Under the pieces are notes generated by a model, which saw only the letters and a program-made list of their open reading frames with translations, did no database searches and was not told the origin of the DNA. Below, one piece after another: positions 36,379 through 41,038 of a DNA stretch of 41,038 bases. The stretch's first letter is position 1, and each line of letters opens with the position of its first letter. Source of the stretch: Hyphomicrobiales bacterium. GTDB lineage: Bacteria; Pseudomonadota; Alphaproteobacteria; Rhizobiales; Devosiaceae. The DNA lies in NCBI GenBank assembly GCA_015490455.1, contig WFXU01000057.1:1-41038 (forward strand), written 5' to 3'. Made by a program: the position numbers and the translations under genes.

Positions 36379-37764
36379 CTAAGATCTATAGCTAACTATA
36401 TTTACCGCCTCAATGACCTCTTCGGTGCTTGGCAAAGCTAATTTTTCAAGATTTTCAGCATAGGGCATCGGCACATCCTTGCCTGCCACACGCATTACTG
36501 GCGCATCAAGATAATCAAAGGCTTTTTCCATTATTTGCGCACTAACTTCAGAGCCAACTGAACATTTTGGCCAGCCCTCTTCAACAATAACCGCCCGTCC
36601 GGTCTTTTTAACCGAGTTTATTACGCTTTCCATGTCAAGAGGGCGAAGAGTGCGTAAATCTATCAATTCAACATCAACCCCAGCCGCTACTAATTTTTCT
36701 GTCGCCTCTGTCGCATATTTCATGCCCATTGAATAAGAAATAATTGTCACATCTTTACCCTCGCGGGCAATACGCGCCTTACCAATTGGCAAAATGAAAT
36801 CGTCAATTTTTGGCACTTCAAATTCAACACCATAAAGCAATTCATTTTCTAGAAATACTACCGGATTTGGCGAGCGAATAGCTGCCTTTAACAAGCCTTT
36901 TGCATCCGCAGCACTATAGGGAGCAATAACGATCAGACCAGGAACATGCGCATACCAGCTGGAAAAATCCTGACTATGTTGCGCAGCTACCCTTGCAGCC
37001 GGTCCATTTGGCCCACGAAACACAATCGGCACATTAATTTGCCCTCCGGACATATAAAGCTGTTTTGCAGCAGAATTTACAATTTGATCTATTGCCTGCA
37101 TGGCAAAATTAAATGTCATAAATTCAACAATCGGTTTTAAGCCAGCAAATGCTGCCCCTACCCCAATTCCAGCAAAACCATGTTCGGTAATTGGTGTATC
37201 AATTACGCGCCTCTCACCAAATTCATCAAGCAAACCTTGCGTTACTTTATAAGCGCCCTGATATTGAGCTACTTCCTCTCCCATTATAAAAACATCATCA
37301 TCTAAACGCATTTCTTCGGCCATAGCTTCATTAAGGGCCTGACGCACCGTCATTTCTTCCATTTCAACATTTTCCGGCAAGTCCGGATCAGAAGCTGGGG
37401 TGAAGATTGGTTCGTTTACCCCCATAGATGTCACGGCCACTTCTTCTTTTTTGTCCTGATCTTGCTGATGAATAGAGTGTCCCTTATCAGCAGCGCTCTT
37501 ATTAACATCGCCTGCACTCTCCCCTTCCTCAAGCAAAATAGCGATTGGTGAATTAACTTTCACACCCTCACTACCCTCAGGAACCAGAATTTTTCCTAAT
37601 ATTCCTTCATCAACCGCCTCAACTTCCATTGTGGCCTTATCGGTTTCAATTTCGGCGATAACATCACCAGCTTCAACCCTATCACCCTCTTTAACTAACC
37701 ATTTGGCAAGAGTGCCCTCTTCCATTGTTGGTGAGAGGGCTGGCATTAAAATTTCAACAGACAT
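36379..37764 (-). CDS. pdhB: Pyruvate dehydrogenase E1 beta with N-terminal lipoyl domain
   Basis: This is the E1 beta subunit with, as in other Rhizobiales, an extra lipoyl domain at residues 1-80 (Lys43 in [11 protein letters not shown]). A hydrophilic linker (about 85-130) leads to the transketolase-like domain ([46 protein letters not shown]). 461 residues. AGGAGA precedes the ATG, 8 bases after pdhA. The lipoyl domain is close in protein sequence to that of pdhC, but synonymous sites differ, so the two copies are not recently converted. Confidence 0.97.
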   Translation of the reverse strand: MSVEILMPALSPTMEEGTLAKWLVKEGDRVEAGDVIAEIETDKATMEVEAVDEGILGKILVPEGSEGVKVNSPIAILLEEGESAGDVNKSAADKGHSIHQQDQDKKEEVAVTSMGVNEPIFTPASDPDLPENVEMEEMTVRQALNEAMAEEMRLDDDVFIMGEEVAQYQGAYKVTQGLLDEFGERRVIDTPITEHGFAGIGVGAAFAGLKPIVEFMTFNFAMQAIDQIVNSAAKQLYMSGGQINVPIVFRGPNGPAARVAAQHSQDFSSWYAHVPGLIVIAPYSAADAKGLLKAAIRSPNPVVFLENELLYGVEFEVPKIDDFILPIGKARIAREGKDVTIISYSMGMKYATEATEKLVAAGVDVELIDLRTLRPLDMESVINSVKKTGRAVIVEEGWPKCSVGSEVSAQIMEKAFDYLDAPVMRVAGKDVPMPYAENLEKLALPSTEEVIEAVNIVSYRS

Positions 37765-37772
37765 ATTTTCTC

Positions 37773-38831
37773 CTAAAGCTCGGAAAGAACAACATCAGTA
37801 TAAAGCTCACTAGCATCAGGCAACTCGCTTTTTGTAGCAAAATCGGCTGCTTCAACCACTATTGCACGCACTTCTTTTTCAATTTGCTTTAATTCATCTT
37901 CATTGGCCAGCTTATTTGCTAAAATTCGCCTTTTAACCTGTTCAATTGGATCGCGCTCGGCACGCATTGTGGTAACTTCCTCTCTGCTCCTATATTTTGC
38001 CGGATCAGACATTGAATGGCCGCGATAGCGATAGGTCATCATTTCCAATATATATGGTCCCTTGCCCGAGCGAGCGTGCTCTATCGCCCTAGCGGCCGCG
38101 TCTTTGACAAAACGCACATCCATCCCATCAACCTGCTCACCCTTAATGCCAAAACTTTCTCCACGCCGATAAAGTTCCGTTTGCGCTGAACCGCGCTCCA
38201 AAGAAGTTCCCATTGCATAGCGATTATTCTCAATTATATAAACAACTGGCAAATCCCATAATTTTGCCATATTAAAACTTTCATAAACCTGCCCCTGATT
38301 TGCCGCTCCATCACCAAAATAAACTAAAGCAACATCATCGGTGCCGCGATATTTATTGGCAAAAGCCAAGCCCGTTCCTAAACTAACTTGCGCACCAACA
38401 ATGCCATTGCCACCATAAAAATATTTTTCCTTAGAGAACATGTGCATAGAGCCGCCCTTCCCTTTAGAAAGGCCATCACGCCTGCCTGTAAGTTCAGCCA
38501 TAACAGCTTTTGGATCTATACCAACAACTAACATATGCCCGTGATCACGATATGAAGTTATTGATTGATCACCTTCTTTTGAGGCCATATGCACACCTGT
38601 CACAACCGCTTCCTGCCCAATATAAAGGTGGCAAAAACCGCCAATTAGCCCCATGCCATACATTTGCCCAGCCTTTTCTTCAAAGCGGCGAATGAGCAAC
38701 ATTTCTCTATAGGCATAAAGCTCTTCTTCTTTTGAAAATCGAGGCTCATTACTATTAGCAGATTGAGTTTTTCTTGCTCTATTTTTAGCTGAATTTTTAG
38801 CTGGAATTTTCTTAACAGCTTTTTTAGCCAT
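37773..38831 (-). CDS. pdhA: Pyruvate dehydrogenase E1 alpha
   Basis: A thiamine-diphosphate subunit that decarboxylates pyruvate and, with PdhB, acetylates the lipoyl arm. The ThDP motif [17 protein letters not shown] is present, with YRDHGHML and the active-site loop [15 protein letters not shown]. The N-terminus is Lys/Ala-rich and low-complexity (about 20 residues) before the core starting at [13 protein letters not shown]. 352 residues. AGGAGC precedes the ATG. It is the first gene of the run; about 180 AT-rich bases upstream must carry the promoter, which I could not place with confidence. Confidence 0.97.
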   Translation of the reverse strand: MAKKAVKKIPAKNSAKNRARKTQSANSNEPRFSKEEELYAYREMLLIRRFEEKAGQMYGMGLIGGFCHLYIGQEAVVTGVHMASKEGDQSITSYRDHGHMLVVGIDPKAVMAELTGRRDGLSKGKGGSMHMFSKEKYFYGGNGIVGAQVSLGTGLAFANKYRGTDDVALVYFGDGAANQGQVYESFNMAKLWDLPVVYIIENNRYAMGTSLERGSAQTELYRRGESFGIKGEQVDGMDVRFVKDAAARAIEHARSGKGPYILEMMTYRYRGHSMSDPAKYRSREEVTTMRAERDPIEQVKRRILANKLANEDELKQIEKEVRAIVVEAADFATKSELPDASELYTDVVLSEL

Positions 38832-38973
38832 AATCGCTCCTAAATTGGTTATGAACAGATGGAACTAAAATTAAACAAATTCGGCATGAGTTTATACTAT
38901 TGGAATAATTAGGAAAATAAAAATTTTATTCTTTTATTTTATTTAACCGGTTGTAATATTTGAATAAATATGA

Positions 38974-38992
38974 TTAACTAAGTTTTAGTTAA
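38974..38992 (-). terminator. AT-rich hairpin after ftsB
   Basis: TTAACTA and TAGTTAA pair perfectly around a 5-base loop, 18 bases past the ftsB stop. There is no GC stem or U-run, so termination strength is doubtful. The stretch 38832-39009 otherwise shows nothing but AT-rich sequence. Confidence 0.3.
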
Positions 38993-39009
38993 TTTATTAA
39001 ATTAACTTA

Positions 39010-39339
39010 TTATTGGTTTATTTGTTCTTCATCCAAAATAATAATTCTATCATTTTCTTGCACCATTAATAATAATTCCAAAGCACGCTCTGAAAGTATA
39101 TCAGGATCAAGTTTTTGCGGATCAAAAAGAGCAATTTTTTTCTTATATTCCTCTATTTCGGTTTGTAAAAGAGCGGTTTTTACTTCTAATTGCTTGATGT
39201 CATCAATAATTAATTTCCTATTATTTGTGCCATATTTGCCTGAAATTGCGCTAAACCCCATATAGGCAAGAAAGGCAACAAGAATCAGCGTAATGAAAAA
39301 TTGCTTTAATTTTGATGGTCGTCTTTGTCTTGTTGGCAT
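39010..39339 (-). CDS. ftsB: FtsB/DivIC-type cell-division protein
   Basis: A 109-residue bitopic septum protein. It has a short basic cytoplasmic tail (MPTRQRRPSKLK), one transmembrane helix (about 13-32) and a periplasmic coiled coil (KQLEVKTALLQTEIEEYKKKI, about 49-69). A short conserved region follows with DPDILSERALELL, matching the septum formation initiator family. In other bacteria FtsB joins FtsL and FtsQ to activate septal peptidoglycan synthesis. Its place upstream of pdhA is the one I recall in Rhizobiales. Confidence 0.88.
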   Translation of the reverse strand: MPTRQRRPSKLKQFFITLILVAFLAYMGFSAISGKYGTNNRKLIIDDIKQLEVKTALLQTEIEEYKKKIALFDPQKLDPDILSERALELLLMVQENDRIIILDEEQINQ

Positions 39340-39455
39340 AATACTACCCGGATTTTTGCAGAATAATAATGGCCAGCTATTAACAACTGGTTGCTATAGT
39401 AAAATCCATTATATCTAGCCAAAACACTATCCAAAATCTTTATCTCTTATATTTA

Positions 39456-39483
39456 TAGCCCCAGAGATGCCAGTTTAGGGCTA
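39456..39483 (-). terminator. Weak hairpin at the RDD gene stop
   Basis: TAGCCC (39456-39461) can pair with GGGCTA (39478-39483) over a 16-base loop. The T-run beside it lies on the plus strand and, on the minus strand, encodes the terminal lysines, so it is not a classical terminator for the RDD gene. Low certainty. Confidence 0.25.
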
Positions 39484-40443
39484 TTTTTTAATATTAAAAT
39501 TATATGTTTGAAACACCCATTTAGAACTAATACCAATATCATAGCCGTAGGTAAGGCGAACCGAAATTATGTCTTTTTCTTTAATTTGCGGATATAGTAG
39601 GAAAATTTTTTGCGCAACAAAAAGAGCAAGATTTTTATCGTTAATATCTCTATCTTTAAGCACAACTGTAGCGCTAACATAATTTAATTCTTTAGTTCCC
39701 TCTTTTCCAATTGACTTTGAAAAACCTACTAATATATTGATATTTTTAATTTTTTCATTCTGCAATATTACCCTATTGATGGATAAAATACTATTTATTG
39801 CTTCTGGTGAAATTTTAGTTTTGATATAAAAAGGAACAAATAAAGAAGCTATAGAAATTATGCCGGCAATATAATAATGAGTTCTCCATATTTTACTTGG
39901 GGTAAGTTCTCTCTCTTCCTCATCAACAACATAAGTTCCAACGATTAAATCATGTAATGATTGTCTTGTTTTTCTATTGAAGAGGAAAAGGTAAATAATA
40001 GATATTGGAATGCCAAAAACAATTAAAGAAAGCAAATAGGTCCAGGCAGAAAATATTATTTTGTCATCAAGAACTGCGCCATTTAGAAATATAGGCACAC
40101 CAATTATCAAATATCTTAAAATAGATTTGGGAACAGAAATAAAATTATTATTTTTATCAACTAATTTTATTTGCGCCAGTTTTTTGCCAATAGTCTGCCC
40201 TCTAAATAATTTGGAATTCATAGTTGCAAAATAAATTAAGGAAATGAAAAATCCAACTAAGCGTCCATATGGGCCAAGAGAGGAAAAATAAGCTTCAAAG
40301 AAAAAGCCTAATAAAAAACCCAGCAAAAATAGCAAAACAGCATCAACAATGAATGCAATTATGCGGCGCCAAAATACTGGTCTAAACTGATTTTCATCAA
40401 TTTTTGCTATATTTTGTGCACTACCCTCTATTCTGTCCCCCAC
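39481..40443 (-). CDS. RDD-family membrane protein with a C-terminal extracytoplasmic-type domain
   Basis: 320 residues. The RDD domain (about 20-175) begins FRPVFWRRIIAFIVDAVLL, where the Arg and Asp of the family name sit, and contains RGQTIGKKLAQIKLVD and RQSLHDLIVGTYVV. Four hydrophobic helices are visible there. A further hydrophobic segment at about 191-206 (YIAGIISIASLFVPFY) is followed by about 110 hydrophilic residues with no family I recognise. RDD proteins are thought to be transporters or ion/compatible-solute related, but function here is open. The start is GTG at 40443 with AAGGGGG at good spacing. Confidence 0.8.
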   Translation of the reverse strand: MGDRIEGSAQNIAKIDENQFRPVFWRRIIAFIVDAVLLFLLGFLLGFFFEAYFSSLGPYGRLVGFFISLIYFATMNSKLFRGQTIGKKLAQIKLVDKNNNFISVPKSILRYLIIGVPIFLNGAVLDDKIIFSAWTYLLSLIVFGIPISIIYLFLFNRKTRQSLHDLIVGTYVVDEEERELTPSKIWRTHYYIAGIISIASLFVPFYIKTKISPEAINSILSINRVILQNEKIKNINILVGFSKSIGKEGTKELNYVSATVVLKDRDINDKNLALFVAQKIFLLYPQIKEKDIISVRLTYGYDIGISSKWVFQTYNFNIKK

Positions 40444-40571
40444 TTTATGCCCCCTTCTTCCAAAAATTTTTATATTGGATTCTCTATTTACTCCTAACAG
40501 AAATTCTTAATAAAAACAGCACTTATATAATTTTAACTTCACTGTGGATTTTTTGGTAGAATAATTATTCT

Positions 40572-40720
40572 ATCGGCCGTGAAAATTTTTTAACATATTG
40601 ATAGTTTTTGATATTTTACTCCTTTTGAGCGTTCAATATTGCAAGATTTTGCTTCTAATGTGTGGTTTTCTTGCAATTTTGATGGATATTTTTGCATTTT
40701 CCGATTTCTGACTTCTATTC
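40572..40720 (+). repeat. Dispersed repeat, copy E (one end missing)
   Basis: The copy begins ATCGGCCGTGAAAATTTTTT, continues TAACATATTGATAG, and keeps ATTGCAAGATTTTGC, TTTCTTGCAATTTTGATGGA and CGATTTCTGACTTCT, all in the order of copy C read on its minus strand. The terminal GAGCGATAAATCTTCACGG end is absent. It lies upstream of the RDD gene. Confidence 0.72.
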
Positions 40721-41038
40721 CCCTTACCCCTTACTTAAAGCCAACACACCCAATACTAACTAATTGATATATGGCAATAATGCCGTACCGTACGGTACGG
40801 TTCGGCGAATATGCAGTAAAATCAGTGGGTTAGTGAAGGTGCATTGAGCCTTTGAATGTGTGGTGAATGGCTTTAGGGAGGCAAACTAAACTATGGTGCA
40901 AGTTATTATGGTCTCCCTTTTATTATTTAGAGCGACTTATCTTGCTCTTCATCCTTGCATTTAATTACCTATTATCTACTCTAACTGCCATAAAGCAAAA
41001 TTCTTTGTTTTGCAAAGTGAGATATATTTATTTTGAAA
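40721..41038. other. Intergenic stretch without a convincing gene
   Basis: 318 bases following repeat copy E. It holds the 18-bp palindrome described separately, a short hairpin (GCAAAA...TTTTGC near 40995-41012) and a 23-codon frame from ATG 40893 with AGGGAGG upstream that resembles no protein I know. It may be the promoter region of a gene beyond the window. Confidence 0.5.
40783..40800. promoter_or_regulatory. Perfect 18-bp palindrome, possible operator
   Basis: CCGTACCGT is followed directly by its reverse complement ACGGTACGG. It is GC-rich in an AT-rich intergenic region and built from repeated GTAC/CGG units, the kind of site bound by dimeric repressors such as TetR-family proteins. 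No regulator gene is in the window, so the assignment is by form only. Confidence 0.45.

Noticed and set aside
35035-37764. Recent gene conversion between the lipoyl domains of pdhB and pdhC
   Set aside because: The proteins are similar but many synonymous positions differ between the two DNA segments.
40893-40964. 23-codon frame near the right edge with AGGGAGG upstream
   Set aside because: Spacing is long (11 bases), composition is not protein-like, and there is no family resemblance.

Overview
The window is a stretch of low-GC (about one third G+C by eye) alphaproteobacterial chromosome, most likely from the Hyphomicrobiales (Rhizobiales). The evidence is gene content and gene order: ahcY with HPr, an EIIA-Man protein and a truncated HPr kinase; a DivL-type pseudokinase next to tsaE; addB-addA-trxA; hslV divergent from hisB-DUF2628-hisH-hisA-hisF-hisE-coaA; and pdhA-pdhB-pdhC-lpdA-GlsB-lipA-Coq10. 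There is no rRNA, prophage or CRISPR array. The gene set (Trp, His, Arg and Thr/Met branch biosynthesis) points to a biosynthetically competent cell rather than a heavily reduced symbiont.

Layout. 1-146: 5' end of a broken IS481-like element. 300-2427: homoserine dehydrogenase carrying an extra N-terminal HTH-like domain, divergent from a secreted DUF4329 (JAMM-like) protein. 2902-7378 (minus strand): sppA-ihfB-lapA-like-trpF-trpB-trpA. 7504-17441 (minus): divL-tsaE-addB-addA-trxA, ending in a clear terminator. 17578-22322 (minus): hslV-hslU-hprK-EIIA-HPr-ahcY. 22474-27008 (plus): his operon plus coaA. 27192-30999: a class I glutamine amidotransferase (minus), then argB, a HAD nucleotidase and an unrecognised periplasmic protein (plus). 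31156-31232: tRNA-Arg(CCG). 31515-38831 (minus): the PDH complex and lipoate genes. 39010-40443 (minus): ftsB and an RDD membrane protein. 40444-41038 holds no convincing gene.

The main unexplained structure is a dispersed intergenic repeat of about 170 bp with imperfect terminal inverted repeats. It is present in five variants (158-250, 2655-2874, 27042-27214, 31272-31442, 40572-40720). Most copies sit just past the 3' ends of genes, and one supplies the last codons and stop of the glutamine amidotransferase. It looks like a MITE or palindromic element, and I do not recognise it as a named family.

Other points of interest are the HTH-homoserine dehydrogenase fusion, the secreted JAMM-like protein sharing its promoter region, poly-G runs inside hisH, addA and hisF, an 18-bp perfect palindrome near the right end, two tiny unannotated reading frames around lipA, and the apparent absence of genes (accD-folC, the amgK/murU-like pair, chvI-chvG) that I recall at these positions in related genomes.
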